A DNA stretch of 64,000 nucleotides from Oceanisphaera profunda (GCF_002157895.1 NZ_CP021377.1:558001-622000), one strand, 5' to 3'; shown: positions 27,439-36,292, counted from the stretch's first letter. Numbers and translations: made by a program. The notes: generated by a model from the sequence alone, not told the origin.

Positions 27439-27481
27439 TAGCAGCCGATGTGAATTATCGGTTATCAGTCATCGGCTGCTA
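27439..27481. repeat. Long inverted repeat between ubiI and gcvT
   Basis: TAGCAGCCGATG (27439-27450) and CATCGGCTGCTA (27470-27481) are perfect 12-base inverted arms around a 19-base centre. No U-tract follows on either strand. The 329-base ubiI-gcvT gap otherwise holds the short element-end relic at 27354 and short ATAG-type repeats (27481-27510). It could be part of the gcvT leader or a factor-dependent end for ubiI. Confidence 0.5.
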
Positions 27482-27535
27482 GTTATAGGCTGTAAGTTAT
27501 AGATTATATGGGCCCTTGGTTGCCGCGTTAAGCCA

Positions 27536-28773
27536 TTAGCGGCGCTGTGTTACCGAAGGCTCTGACAATACAACGTCTGGGCGAGATAACTGGGGCTGCA
27601 AACCACCGGTGCCCAGCGCATGGGCGGCTAACTGTCGCTTAAGCGGAGTCAACTTGTCCGTTAGATTAAGCCCCAAGCCACGCAAGCGCCGTAATAAGGG
27701 ATGGCCATTGCCAAACAATCGCTTCAGCCCTTCCATCGCCGCTAATAAGGTCACGGCTTCGGCTTTACGCCAGCGCTCAAAGGCTTTCAGCTCGCTGTGC
27801 GCACCTATGTCGCGGCCTTGTTGCTGTAACTCAGTCAAGGTTTGGGCCAAAGCCGCCGCATCTTGTAACCCTAAATTCACCCCCTGCCCTGCTAATGGAT
27901 GCACCGTATGCGCCGCATCACCAATCAACACCCAACGTGGGCCACAAAACTGCTGGCTATAACGGGCTGTTAATGGGATCGCCATGCGTGGGCCCAGTAC
28001 TTGGCAAGGGCCTAAGCGAAAATCAAAGGCATGGGCGACAGCCTGATTAAAGTCGGTGTCTGATAACGCCGCGCGCGCGCGCGCCTGCTCGGGGGGCACG
28101 ACCACACAATGGAGCACTGATGCGCATCGGCCAGGGGTAAAAACGCCAAAATATCCTTACCACGAAAGATTTGCCGTGCGGTTTGTTGATGGGGCTCAGT
28201 GGTCTGCAATGTGGCCACTAATGCATGGTGATCGTAATCCCACTCCACCATGCCCGGCTGTAACTGGTCGCGCAGCCAAGAGCGCGCGCCATCGGCTCCC
28301 ACTAGTAAGCGTCCCGTAATGGGCACTCCATTATCAAGCAACACAAAAGCACCTTGCTCACTCACCGACACCGTATTGGCACGCGCGGCGTAAAACTCAA
28401 TATGCGGGCTACGACGCACTTGAGCCAGCAGGCTCAGTTGCAACAGTCGGTTTTCAACAATGTGCCCTAAATGAGGTTGATGCATCAGACCGGCAGAAAA
28501 TTCAATCTGCGCCGCTGTGTCTGCTTCCCACACTTGCATTGCAGTATAAGGGCCTAAGCGGCAGGTATCACTGGGCCACGCTTGCAGACGGGTGAGCAAT
28601 GTTTGTGAGGCCAAATTAATGGCACTGACGCGGTTTTCTGGAATATCCGGCAACTGCTCGTCTGGCAGCTGGCTTTCTATTATCGCCACCTTTAAGCCGC
28701 TGTGCTCTAAGGCCAAGGCCTGCGTTAAGCCCACTATGCCACCGCCAATAATGATCACATCTGTTGCTTGCAT
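27536..28773 (-). pseudogene. ubiI: UbiI (VisC) 2-polyprenylphenol C5-hydroxylase, frameshifted
   Basis: UbiI is an FAD monooxygenase that hydroxylates C5 of the ubiquinone ring. The N-terminal part (28773 to about 28090) has the FAD motif DVIIIGGGIVGLTQALALE, GADGARSW and CSIVWS. The C-terminal part is in another frame (about 28088-27536), with the second FAD motif LIGDAAHTVHPLAGQGVNLGLQDAAAL. The two frames overlap at a run of six G on the plus strand (28091-28096) next to a long GC-dinucleotide tract (28070-28084). One extra C on the coding strand would restore ...SIVWSCPPEQARAR.... Both halves are well conserved, so a sequencing error or recent/phase-variable mutation is more likely than old decay. 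The start is supported by GAGGT. Between ubiH and gcvT as in E. coli. Confidence 0.88.
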
Positions 28774-28777
28774 GCGG

Positions 28778-29977
28778 TTACCTCTTGCCCATGGCCCGCC
28801 AGGCCAATTTACTTTTCAAAGAAGTGCAGGCTGCGATGGTCATCAGCCCCAGATTACGCCCCGTTGCTAACAAGGGATCCCGATTTGAAAACAATAACGC
28901 CAACGCCGAAGTCATGCCCACCAGCTCCGCTTGATCCGCCAAACGCGACTGGCCATAATCACTGAGCACAGCATGCGCTCCTAAGTCGCTCACCCGTCCC
29001 CCCTGAGACACTTCTTGTTTCAATGCGGCAATTAAGGCTGCTACGTCACGCAAACCAAGATTAAAACCCTGCCCAGCAATGGGGTGTAATAAATGCGCCG
29101 CATTACCAATCAGCACCACCCTATGATGCCAAGGACGACGCACTTCATTAAGGTGCAGCGGGTAACAACTGCGCTGACCGCTGCGGGTAATTTTGCCTAG
29201 ACGATAACCAAACTCTTGCTGCAGGGCTAACATAAAGCTCGGTTCGTCCAAGCTCATCAATTCGCCCGCACGCGCCGGCGACACACACCACACCAGTGAG
29301 CTGCGCCCTGCACTCATCGGCAATAAAGCCAGCGGACCTTGAGCCGTAAAACGCTCAAAGGCGCGACCTTGATGAGGCAGTTGGGTTTGCACATTGGCAA
29401 TAATGGCACTTTGTTGGTAATCAAACTGGCGCCGCTCCAGCTTAAGCTGGCTGGCGACGACTGAATGGCTACCATCGGCGCCCACTAATAGCTGAGTGCT
29501 GAGCACTCGGCCATCTTGCAGTGTCAGTTGCACCTGACTACTGTGCTGTAACCAGGTGTGGATTTTTGCGGGACACAACAAGTCGATATGCGGATTATGT
29601 TGCAACTGCTGATATAAACGCAGGCCCACCGGATGCAGCTCTACCACATAGCCTAAAGCAGGCAACCGATAATCCGTGGCGCTCAGGTTCAATTGCCCCA
29701 AGTGACCTTGGTCGGTAACTTGAATGGCATTGATAGGGGTTGCCAAATCATCCAGTAACGACCACAAGCCTAATTGCTCTAATAGCTCTCGGCTGTGACC
29801 GGCCAGCGCAATGCTGCGGGCATCAAAACCCGAATGGTGATCGAGGCTCGGACTGGCATGCTCAATCACGGCGATACGCAGTGGCTGGCCACCGGCTCGG
29901 CTAAGCGAGCTTAACCCTAACGCCAATACGGCACCGGCCATACCGCCGCCATTAATTACCACATCATAATGAGTCAT
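28778..29977 (-). CDS. ubiH: UbiH 2-polyprenyl-6-methoxyphenol hydroxylase
   Basis: UbiH is an FAD-dependent monooxygenase of ubiquinone synthesis that hydroxylates the ring at C1. The 399-residue protein has the N-terminal dinucleotide-binding motif NGGGMAGAVLALGL, the mid-chain LLVGADGSHS (DG motif) and the C-terminal FAD motif VVLIGNAAHLLHPIAGQGFNLGLRD, where Asn replaces the usual Asp of GDAAH, as in E. coli UbiH. It lies 4 bases before ubiI and 60 bases after ygfB. In E. coli pepP stands between ygfB and ubiH; it is missing here. Confidence 0.94.
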   Translation of the reverse strand: MTHYDVVINGGGMAGAVLALGLSSLSRAGGQPLRIAVIEHASPSLDHHSGFDARSIALAGHSRELLEQLGLWSLLDDLATPINAIQVTDQGHLGQLNLSATDYRLPALGYVVELHPVGLRLYQQLQHNPHIDLLCPAKIHTWLQHSSQVQLTLQDGRVLSTQLLVGADGSHSVVASQLKLERRQFDYQQSAIIANVQTQLPHQGRAFERFTAQGPLALLPMSAGRSSLVWCVSPARAGELMSLDEPSFMLALQQEFGYRLGKITRSGQRSCYPLHLNEVRRPWHHRVVLIGNAAHLLHPIAGQGFNLGLRDVAALIAALKQEVSQGGRVSDLGAHAVLSDYGQSRLADQAELVGMTSALALLFSNRDPLLATGRNLGLMTIAACTSLKSKLAWRAMGKR

Positions 29978-30037
29978 TAGGCTAGACTATGGTTAATGAG
30001 TGAAGGGTTGGTGAGCGAATGCTTGCTTAGTCATTGC

Positions 30038-30607
30038 TTAATGGATTGTTGGTCGCTTCGTTTGAGAATGGCCATTGCCAAACTCTTCAAAGGCGAGGAT
30101 AGCGCCCAGCTTTAAATGTTCGTACAGCACCACAAACGCGGTTTCGCTTTCTTCGTCTTCTTGGTCAAAGTCGCTGGAGACTTGAGTAATGCTACTAATG
30201 TCTTGGATCATTTCCTGTAGTTCTTCCGAGGCCTTATTTAGTTCTTGCTGCACTACGCCAAAGCCAGCTAAGAAAGCCGCAGACCATTCCATCATGGCAT
30301 CAAGGCGCTCATCGAGTGACTCTTCATCGCAGGGCAGTAGCAACTCAAAACTAGTTTGATTAAGCAGCTCGTCAGCAACACGAGAAAACAGTAAATTAAC
30401 GGCTTTTTGCACTTCACTTGGCAGCGCAAAGTCATCGTTGAGTAGGCCATTGAAGTGCTGCTGCCAACGAATGTCGTTTTGCGCAAGGCCACCGCAAATT
30501 AAGCCACAAACAACGCCATGGACTTCGGCGGCGGTCACCACCATGTTGTGATGCTCTAAAAGGCGGGTGAAAGCGTCGTAGTTGAGTCGGGCTTTGTCGT
30601 TCATCAT
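30038..30607 (-). CDS. ygfB: YgfB, UPF0149 family protein
   Basis: This acidic helical protein of 189 residues belongs to the UPF0149/YecA-like family (E. coli YgfB 192). Family wording: VVTAAEVHGVVCGLICGGL near the N-terminus and WSAAFLAGFGVVQQ in the centre. In Pseudomonas a homologue affects resistance through the AmpDh3/alpA system; no activity is known in most species. It is divergent from zapA, the same arrangement as in E. coli. The start is one of two adjacent ATGs (30607, 30604). Confidence 0.92.
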   Translation of the reverse strand: MMNDKARLNYDAFTRLLEHHNMVVTAAEVHGVVCGLICGGLAQNDIRWQQHFNGLLNDDFALPSEVQKAVNLLFSRVADELLNQTSFELLLPCDEESLDERLDAMMEWSAAFLAGFGVVQQELNKASEELQEMIQDISSITQVSSDFDQEDEESETAFVVLYEHLKLGAILAFEEFGNGHSQTKRPTIH

Positions 30608-30756
30608 TTACTCAATTGGTGAAAATGTGGGGAATATTGGTCCAGATCCTAGCATTCTGATCCCACTCAAGCCAGTCACCACTTGAAACTTATGGTGTGG
30701 CGCTATATAGTCGCCAGAATTTCATCGCCTTCTGCAAATAGCCATCTGAGGATTAC

Positions 30757-31056
30757 ATGACCACAGCGGCAATAGATATTGTTATTCTGGGGCGACCTTA
30801 TAAGGTTGCTTGTCCTGCTGGGCAAGAAGTTGCATTGCAGCGGGCAGCGGAGACGCTTAATGAGCGGATTCGTAATTTTAAGCAAAGCGGCAAGGCGGGC
30901 TCTAACGAGCAAATCGCCATTATGCTGGCTTTAAATATCAGCCATGAGCTGGAGCTTGAGAAAGATAAAAACTACCAATATGCTGACGCCATGGACAAGC
31001 GCATTAAGATGCTGCAGCATACTATCGAAGAAGCCTTGGCCAACAAAGTGGGTTAA
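30757..31056 (+). CDS. zapA: ZapA cell division protein
   Basis: ZapA promotes bundling of FtsZ filaments at midcell. The 99-residue protein has the ZapA beta-strand start (AIDIVILGRPYKVACPAGQE) and a long C-terminal coiled coil (NISHELELEKDKNYQYADAMDKRIKMLQ). GAGG stands 7 bases before the ATG. It is divergent from ygfB and followed by 6S RNA, the conserved order in gammaproteobacteria. Confidence 0.95.
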   Translation: MTTAAIDIVILGRPYKVACPAGQEVALQRAAETLNERIRNFKQSGKAGSNEQIAIMLALNISHELELEKDKNYQYADAMDKRIKMLQHTIEEALANKVG

Positions 31057-31159
31057 CACCACCACAAAGTAGGCTAAGATCAAAGGTAAATAAAATTGTT
31101 TCCCTAGGGTCGAAATCAGATTTTAATGCTGGTATTCTGTCCCTAGATTAGTAAAAAGT

Positions 31160-31347
31160 TTCGCTTTCCCTGGGGTGTTTGTCAGTAGGGTGACGTCCCT
31201 GAGCCGATATTAACAGCAAAGGAAAGCCGTGTTGTTTACTATTGTGCATGCTCGGCCCGACCGAGAAGCCTGCGGTAGATACCGGAGTTCCGCCTTGAAC
31301 CTCTCGGTTCAAGGACTCACACCCGCAACGGCACCTTGGGGATCCTA
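31160..31347 (+). ncRNA. ssrS: 6S RNA
   Basis: 6S RNA mimics an open promoter and holds sigma-70 RNA polymerase in stationary phase. The hallmark segments are present in order: CCCTGAGCCGATATT (31197 onwards), GTGCATGCTCGG and CGACCGAGAAGCCT (about 31245-31270), CCTTGAACCTCTCGGTTCAAGG (hairpin, about 31293-31314), and closing ends CCCTGGGGTG (31169 region) pairing with CACCTTGGGG (31332-31341). The place between zapA and fau is conserved. Exact ends are estimated from the terminal stem; a CCCTAGGG palindrome lies upstream at 31102-31110. Confidence 0.95.
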
Positions 31348-31456
31348 AATTTAGCCACTGACTTTCTATAATTTAAGTCAGCTCTGGCCTCCCTCCTCTG
31401 TAAATCCTGTTACAATCAGCACGTTTTCTTAGACTTCAATAACAGGTTATTCATGC

Positions 31457-31696
31457 ATGACTGAACAACTCAATAACCCTCTGCACGGCCTCACTCTCAA
31501 AACCATCGTCACTGAACTGGTCGAACGTTTAGGCTGGCAAGAATTGGCGCGCCGCGTCAATATCAACTGTTTTAAAAGTGATCCCAGCATTAAATCCAGC
31601 CTCACCTTCTTGCGCCGTACCCCTTGGGCACGTGCCGAGGTGGAAGCGCTCTATGTGGAACTTATTACTGGCCCTTGGGGTAAGTCTAAGCCTTAA
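31457..31696 (+). CDS. VF530-type DNA-binding protein (DUF2132)
   Basis: This is a small basic protein of 79 residues. Its wording ([63 protein letters not shown]) matches the VF530/DUF2132 family, named after a Vibrio fischeri protein with a helical DNA-binding-like fold. Function is unknown. It lies between 6S RNA and fau, where E. coli has no gene. A second ATG at 31453 is in another frame. Confidence 0.85.
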   Translation: MTEQLNNPLHGLTLKTIVTELVERLGWQELARRVNINCFKSDPSIKSSLTFLRRTPWARAEVEALYVELITGPWGKSKP

Positions 31697-31735
31697 CCTG
31701 TAAAGGCCTGATAAATACCGGTAAGGGATTGATAC

Positions 31736-32314
31736 GTGACTGAGAGACACCAAATTCGCCAAGCCATACGCCACACTCGACGCCAGTTAACTCAGGCCGA
31801 GCAAACCAGCGCTGCTCATCAGCTAGTTCAGCAAGTGGCCAACACACAGCACTTAGCGCAGGCCAAGGCGGTGGCCCTATATTTGGCCAATGACGGTGAG
31901 CTGGATCCCTTGCCATTAATTAACTGGTATTGGGCGCAAGGTTGCCAAGTGTGCTTGCCGGTGCTGCACCCGTTTTGCCCGGGGCATTTGTTATTTCTCC
32001 GCTTTCAGCCCGACACCCCCATGCAGGTTAATATCTTAGGTATCCTTGAGCCTAAGCTAGATATTCGCTTAATAGTGCCCAAGCCGCAGTTAGATATTAT
32101 CTATACGCCCTTGGTTGCCTTCGATGCTCAGGGTAATCGCTTGGGCATGGGTGGTGGCTTTTATGACCGCACGCTCAGTCACACTGCCAATTTAGGCCCC
32201 CAGCCTGTGGGGTTAGCTCACGACTGCCAACAAGTGACCGCCTTGCCCATTGCCAGTTGGGATGTGCCTTTGCCAGAGCTACTCACGCCGACTCAACATT
32301 TTCGCTGGCGTTAA
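31736..32314 (+). CDS. fau: 5-formyltetrahydrofolate cyclo-ligase
   Basis: This enzyme converts 5-formyl-THF to 5,10-methenyl-THF with ATP, recycling a folate by-product of serine hydroxymethyltransferase. The 192-residue protein starts with a basic helix (IRQAIRHTRRQLTQAEQ) and has the family nucleotide loop GNRLGMGGGFYDRTL near residue 138. The GTG start at 31736 is supported by AAGGGA 8 bases upstream. The gene (also called ygfA) follows 6S RNA in most gammaproteobacteria. In E. coli the two share a transcript; here a VF530-type gene has come between. Confidence 0.93.
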   Translation: MTERHQIRQAIRHTRRQLTQAEQTSAAHQLVQQVANTQHLAQAKAVALYLANDGELDPLPLINWYWAQGCQVCLPVLHPFCPGHLLFLRFQPDTPMQVNILGILEPKLDIRLIVPKPQLDIIYTPLVAFDAQGNRLGMGGGFYDRTLSHTANLGPQPVGLAHDCQQVTALPIASWDVPLPELLTPTQHFRWR

Positions 32315-32723
32315 GACACCCAGTATCCTGCAGCCTTGGTTCGTGGTGTTTATACCATTCTAAATTTTTGTTTTACTGCGTAAAAGCGGCCTCATCCGTA
32401 CAACCTATGAATATTGACGCCACTTTTAATTTCGCTCTGGGCTGCCTTTTACTTTCAGATCTGATCACTATTTTTCGTGTTCTTCCGTGCCTCTCGTTAC
32501 AAAGAAGTGTGGCAAAAAGTTTTAGCCTTTAAATAATTAGAGCGAGCCCCTGAAACGAGTTCAGGATAAAGGCAGCCCCTTTTTGGAGCGAGCTGGCGCA
32601 TTCTGTATTAAAAGCACGAGGCAAGCCAATCTGGGTTTGCTATCATATGCCCCTCATATTTATCACTCGAGTGCCATAGGCATTGTGCTGGGCGCTAGTT
32701 TTAATTTAATAAGAAGCCAATTA
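32315..32723. other. fau-rpiA gap with a spaced inverted repeat
   Basis: These 409 bases have no credible gene. GGGCTGCCTTT (32439-32449) and AAAGGCAGCCC (32568-32578) are perfect 11-base inverted arms about 120 bases apart, with further weak pairing outside (TTTCGCTC against GAGCGA). CCTGAA/TTCAGG makes a small hairpin at about 32549-32565. The arms may be the ends of a small decayed palindromic element. The rpiA promoter should lie in 32600-32720. Confidence 0.45.
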
Positions 32724-33382
32724 ATGACACAAGATGAAATGAAAAAAGCCGCCGCCTGGGCTGCGCTGGATTACGTGACGCCTGGCAGTATCGTGGGTGT
32801 GGGTACTGGCTCTACCGTAAACCACTTTATTGATGCGCTCGGCTCTATCAAAGATCAAATCAAGGGCGCCGTTTCTAGCTCAGAAGCCTCAACGATTAGA
32901 CTGAAAGAGCTGGGCATTGAAGTATTTGATCTCAACGACATCAGCGAATTTGACGTCTATGTAGACGGTGCCGATGAAATCGATACCAGCATGGCCATGA
33001 TCAAAGGCGGTGGTGCGGCATTAACGCGAGAAAAAATCGTGGCTGCCGTGGCCAAGCGCTTTGTCTGCATCGTCGATGAGACTAAAACCGTAGAAGTGAT
33101 GGGTAAGTTTCCGCTGCCAGTAGAAGTGATCCCCATGGCGCGCGCTTATGTGGCACGCGAGCTGGCAAAGCTTGGCGGCACACCTGTGTATCGTGAAGGT
33201 GTGGTGACTGACAACGGCAACCACATTCTCGACGTGCAAAATTTAAGCATTACCACCCCCGCGAGCTAGAAGCCCAGATTAACGCCATCGTCGGCGTGGT
33301 GACCAATGGCCTGTTCGCCCAGCGCGGCGCCGATGTGTTAGTGATCGGTATTCCCGATGGCGTGAAGAAATACACTGCTTAA
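32724..33382 (+). pseudogene. rpiA: RpiA ribose-5-phosphate isomerase A, frameshifted near 3' end
   Basis: RpiA interconverts ribose 5-phosphate and ribulose 5-phosphate. From ATG 32724 ([18 protein letters not shown]) the sequence matches E. coli RpiA (219 residues) with the phosphate loop [17 protein letters not shown], and [11 protein letters not shown] (catalytic-site Glu and Lys). After NLSITTP the frame runs into a stop at 33267-33269. The next frame continues the protein perfectly ([30 protein letters not shown]...) to TAA at 33380-33382. The shift lies at the five-C run 33256-33260; one more C would restore the gene. All active-site residues precede the shift except the C-terminal strand. 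Error or real mutation cannot be told from one sequence. Confidence 0.9.
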
Positions 33383-33431
33383 TAAAGTGGCAGCGAACCT
33401 GCTGCCGCCATGCCGAGTTTATGTAATTGTC

Positions 33432-33452
33432 ATACCGGGCTTGCCCCGGTAT
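33432..33452. terminator. Hairpin between rpiA and modC
   Basis: ATACCGGG and CCCGGTAT pair around CTTGC. The wording (CATACCGGGCTTGCCCCGG) resembles common intergenic palindromes. There is no U-tract, so it may be a factor-dependent end or a REP-like unit. The rest of the rpiA-modC gap has three loose direct repeats of TTAGTGCG/TTAGCGCA (33461-33530). Confidence 0.45.
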
Positions 33453-33564
33453 CTCGCTCTTTAGTGCGCAGCTCTTCTTGAATGCATAATTTTTCGTTAG
33501 TGCGTAACTATTTATTAGCGCACAACTACTTTTAGCAACCGCCCTCTGTTTCTACCATTCGTAC

Positions 33565-34689
33565 TCACACTAACAGCGCCGCTGCTTTGATTAGCGCGTA
33601 ACAGTTGCTGCCGATTTTAAGATCCAACTGAGCAATAGAATAAGCAGAGAGCTGCGCCGGTATTTGCTCGCCGCCTTTCAAGCTTAAGCGCAACAGCACC
33701 CGCCCTTGGCCCATGTCAGTCATACTCAGCACTTGAGCAGGTAACTGATTAACGATAGAAATGCAGGTCACCGGCGCTAACGCCACGCTGACATCACTGG
33801 CTAAAATACGCAGCCGCGCCGCACCCATTACAGCTCCCTCATGGCCAGTCAGCCAGATCCGCCCCGCCCCAGCATCACTTAACTCACCAACATCTGCCTC
33901 ATCAACACCCGTCCCAGAATCACCAGCCCCATAATCAAAAGGTACGCGACCATCAGGCAGGCTTGGGCGCAATTGACCACTGATAATGCCCGCGACTTCA
34001 TCATCTTTGTATAACAGGCTGTGAGGGCGAGCCAGCGCTTGCTGTAAGCTGTCGTTATGCTTGATTTGACCTTGTTCCATCAGCAATACCCGATCCGCTA
34101 AGCGTTCCACTTCTTCAGGTGCATGGGTTACGTAAAATATCGGCACCTTTGCTTGAGCCGACAAATGCTCTAACAAAGGCAGTATTTCGCGTTTCGCTTT
34201 ACCATCCAATGCAGACAGCGGCTCATCCAGTAATAACAACTCTGGGCTACTCAATAAGGCGCGGCCAATGGCAACCCGCTGACGTTGACCGCCGGATAAT
34301 TCAGCGGCCCCTTGGGCTAATAACGGCGTTAAGCCCAGCCAGTCGATAATTTGCTCTTTATCATCGCGCCGCAGTGCCTGGGGCAAGCGCCGCCAGCCAT
34401 ATTCTAAATTGCGCTGTACCGATAAATGAGCAAATAAGCTCGCCTCTTGAAACACATAACCCAAGCGGCGTTTGTGAACTGGGACAAATAAGTGTTGATC
34501 TTGCCAACATTGTTCGCCTAGCCAAAAGTGCCCGGGACAGCGCTCAAGGCCGGCCATGGCACGTAACAGCGTAGTTTTACCGCAACCCGAGGGGCCAAAT
34601 AAAGCGGTCACGCCCTGCGCTGGCAATTCAAAGTTAACGTCCAGCGTAAAGCGCGCCCGCTGCACCTTAAAGGCGGCTTTAATGGTCAT
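33565..34689 (-). CDS. modC: ModC molybdate ABC transporter ATP-binding protein
   Basis: ModC is the ATPase of the molybdate importer. It has Walker A FGPSGCGKTTLLRAMAGL (about residue 32), signature LSGGQRQRVAIGRAL, Walker B LLLLDEPLSALD, the switch His in YVTHAPEE, and a C-terminal TOBE/Mop domain (VSVALAPVTCISIVNQLPAQV) that senses molybdate. At 374 residues it is slightly long: a loop of about 25 residues rich in Gly/Asp (YGAGDSGTGVDEADVGELSDAGAG) is inserted before the TOBE domain. It overlaps modB by 4 bases and is the last gene of modABC. Confidence 0.93.
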   Translation of the reverse strand: MTIKAAFKVQRARFTLDVNFELPAQGVTALFGPSGCGKTTLLRAMAGLERCPGHFWLGEQCWQDQHLFVPVHKRRLGYVFQEASLFAHLSVQRNLEYGWRRLPQALRRDDKEQIIDWLGLTPLLAQGAAELSGGQRQRVAIGRALLSSPELLLLDEPLSALDGKAKREILPLLEHLSAQAKVPIFYVTHAPEEVERLADRVLLMEQGQIKHNDSLQQALARPHSLLYKDDEVAGIISGQLRPSLPDGRVPFDYGAGDSGTGVDEADVGELSDAGAGRIWLTGHEGAVMGAARLRILASDVSVALAPVTCISIVNQLPAQVLSMTDMGQGRVLLRLSLKGGEQIPAQLSAYSIAQLDLKIGSNCYALIKAAALLV

Positions 34690-35369
34690 ATCCGCACCAC
34701 CGCAAAACGTCGATTAAGCGCGTACACCGCCAATAAAATGGTAAACGATAACACTAATAATAAGCCCGATAATACATGCGCCTGTCCGTATTGCAGGGTT
34801 TCTACGTGGTCGTAAATGGCGATGGACACCACTTGGGTCACACCCGGCAGATTGCCGCCTATCATCAATACCACGCCAAATTCCCCCAAGGTATGGGCAA
34901 AACCCAACACTATGGCGGTTAAAAATCCATTACGCGCTAAAGGCACCACCACCGTAAAAAAGCGGTCCAGCGGTGAGGCGCGCAAAGTGGCCGCCACCTC
35001 TAATGGTCGCTGGCCAATGCTGGTAAAGGCCCCCTGCAACGGCTGCACCACAAACGGCAATGAATAAAAAGCCGAGCCTATCACCAGACCGGTAAAACTA
35101 AAGGCCAGCGTGCCGCCACCTAAGGCGATGGACGCCTTGCCAAAGATGCCATTAGGGCCCAGCGCCAGCAGCAAATAAAAACCCAACACTACCGGCGGCA
35201 ATACCAGCGGCAAGGCCACCATGGCTTCGATGGCGGTCTTAAAGCGACTTTGAGTTTGGCTCAACCACCAAGCCAGTGGCATACCAATAATAAGCAGCAC
35301 CACCACGGTAATGCCGGCCAAGCGCAAGGTGACCAGCAAAGCGGTGATGTCATCTGGAGACAAGGACAT
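34686..35369 (-). CDS. modB: ModB molybdate ABC transporter permease
   Basis: ModB is the inner-membrane permease of the molybdate importer, 227 residues (E. coli 229). About five membrane helices are visible. The conserved EAA loop is EVAATLRASPLDRFFTVVVPLARNGFLTA, which docks on ModC, and the family start is ALLVTLRLAGITVVVLLIIGMPLAWWL. It lies 131 bases after modA, behind an intrinsic terminator, so its expression is probably lower than that of modA. Confidence 0.94.
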   Translation of the reverse strand: MSLSPDDITALLVTLRLAGITVVVLLIIGMPLAWWLSQTQSRFKTAIEAMVALPLVLPPVVLGFYLLLALGPNGIFGKASIALGGGTLAFSFTGLVIGSAFYSLPFVVQPLQGAFTSIGQRPLEVAATLRASPLDRFFTVVVPLARNGFLTAIVLGFAHTLGEFGVVLMIGGNLPGVTQVVSIAIYDHVETLQYGQAHVLSGLLLVLSFTILLAVYALNRRFAVVRI

Positions 35370-35406
35370 CCTTCTTCCTTTTTAGCGAACGAGTGCTGAC
35401 ACATAT

Positions 35407-35438
35407 AAAAATAAAGCCGACGCCATTACGGCGTCGGC
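35407..35438 (-). terminator. Intrinsic terminator/attenuator between modA and modB
   Basis: Read on the minus strand GCCGACGCC and GGCGTCGGC form a perfect 9-base stem with a 5-base loop, followed by TTTATTTTTAT. It lies in the modA-modB gap inside the operon, so read-through must supply modBC. This gives an excess of the binding protein over the membrane parts. Confidence 0.85.
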
Positions 35439-35500
35439 CACCAAACGATTATTCTCTACGTGCGGACACTTTGAGTAAAGAACGTTACCCCAAGTCTTTA

Positions 35501-36292
35501 TCATTCGCTAATGCTGTAACCGTAAGACTGGATCACCGCCGCCGCTTCAGGTGAGCGAAGATAATCAAGCAGCTCCCGCGCCGGAGCATTATCTTTTAAT
35601 AACACCGCCTGCTGCACTATAGGGTCGTACATATCAATCGGTACTTCCCAATAAGAGCCACCCGTGAAAGCATCATCCTTAAACACTTGTGACTTGGCCA
35701 CAAAGCCTAGCTGCGCGTTCTCGCTGTACACATACTGGTAGGCTTGGCCTATGTTCTCACCGCGTACCATTTTTGGCTGTAGCTGTTCCCAAAAACCTAA
35801 TTTTTCTAAGGTTTGCTGTGCCGCGCGGCCATAAGGGGCCGTCTTGGGGTTAGCGATGGAAATATGGCTGAATGCTTGTTTTTTTAGCACGTCCTGAGCT
35901 TTATCGCTCTGACCTTTAGCAAATTGTCCCTTATCAAGTAGAGCTTCATCCGCACTCCACAGCACTAGCGTACCCAGCGCATAAGTGAAGCGCGTATCGG
36001 CGATGGACACCCCTTCTTCATCCAACAGCGTAGGACGCCCTTCATCTGCTGCTAGAAAAACATCATAAGGTGCACCGTTTTTAATCTGCGCATACAGCTT
36101 ACCGGTCGCCCCCGAGGATACCGACACTTTATGACCACTTTGCTTGCCAAACTCTGCACCCAATTGCTTGATCACGTCAGTAAAATTAGCGGCCACGGCC
36201 ACACGAATTTCAGCTGCTGACACGGTTGCCGACAACAGTACTGAACAACCGAGCGCCATAACTAATAACGATAAACCCGATGATCTTTTCAT
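35501..36292 (-). CDS. modA: ModA periplasmic molybdate-binding protein
   Basis: ModA captures molybdate (and tungstate) in the periplasm. Residues 1-26 are a signal peptide ending in SATVSA before AEIRVAVAANFTD. The fold is the type II binding protein with the family segments VSVSSGATGKLYAQIKNGAPYDVFLAADEGRP and FVAKSQ. At 263 residues its length is typical. It is the first gene of modABC and divergent from the regulator gene modE. Confidence 0.95.
   Translation of the reverse strand: MKRSSGLSLLVMALGCSVLLSATVSAAEIRVAVAANFTDVIKQLGAEFGKQSGHKVSVSSGATGKLYAQIKNGAPYDVFLAADEGRPTLLDEEGVSIADTRFTYALGTLVLWSADEALLDKGQFAKGQSDKAQDVLKKQAFSHISIANPKTAPYGRAAQQTLEKLGFWEQLQPKMVRGENIGQAYQYVYSENAQLGFVAKSQVFKDDAFTGGSYWEVPIDMYDPIVQQAVLLKDNAPARELLDYLRSPEAAAVIQSYGYSISE

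Noticed and set aside
27207-27535. Glycine riboswitch upstream of gcvT
   Set aside because: The leader was read on the minus strand and the conserved glycine-aptamer core was not found; only an inverted repeat and a possible element-end relic are present.
27536-28117. A separate short gene starting with MLHCVVV
   Set aside because: It is the C-terminal half of UbiI in a shifted frame, not an independent gene; the start codon lies within the UbiI coding sequence.
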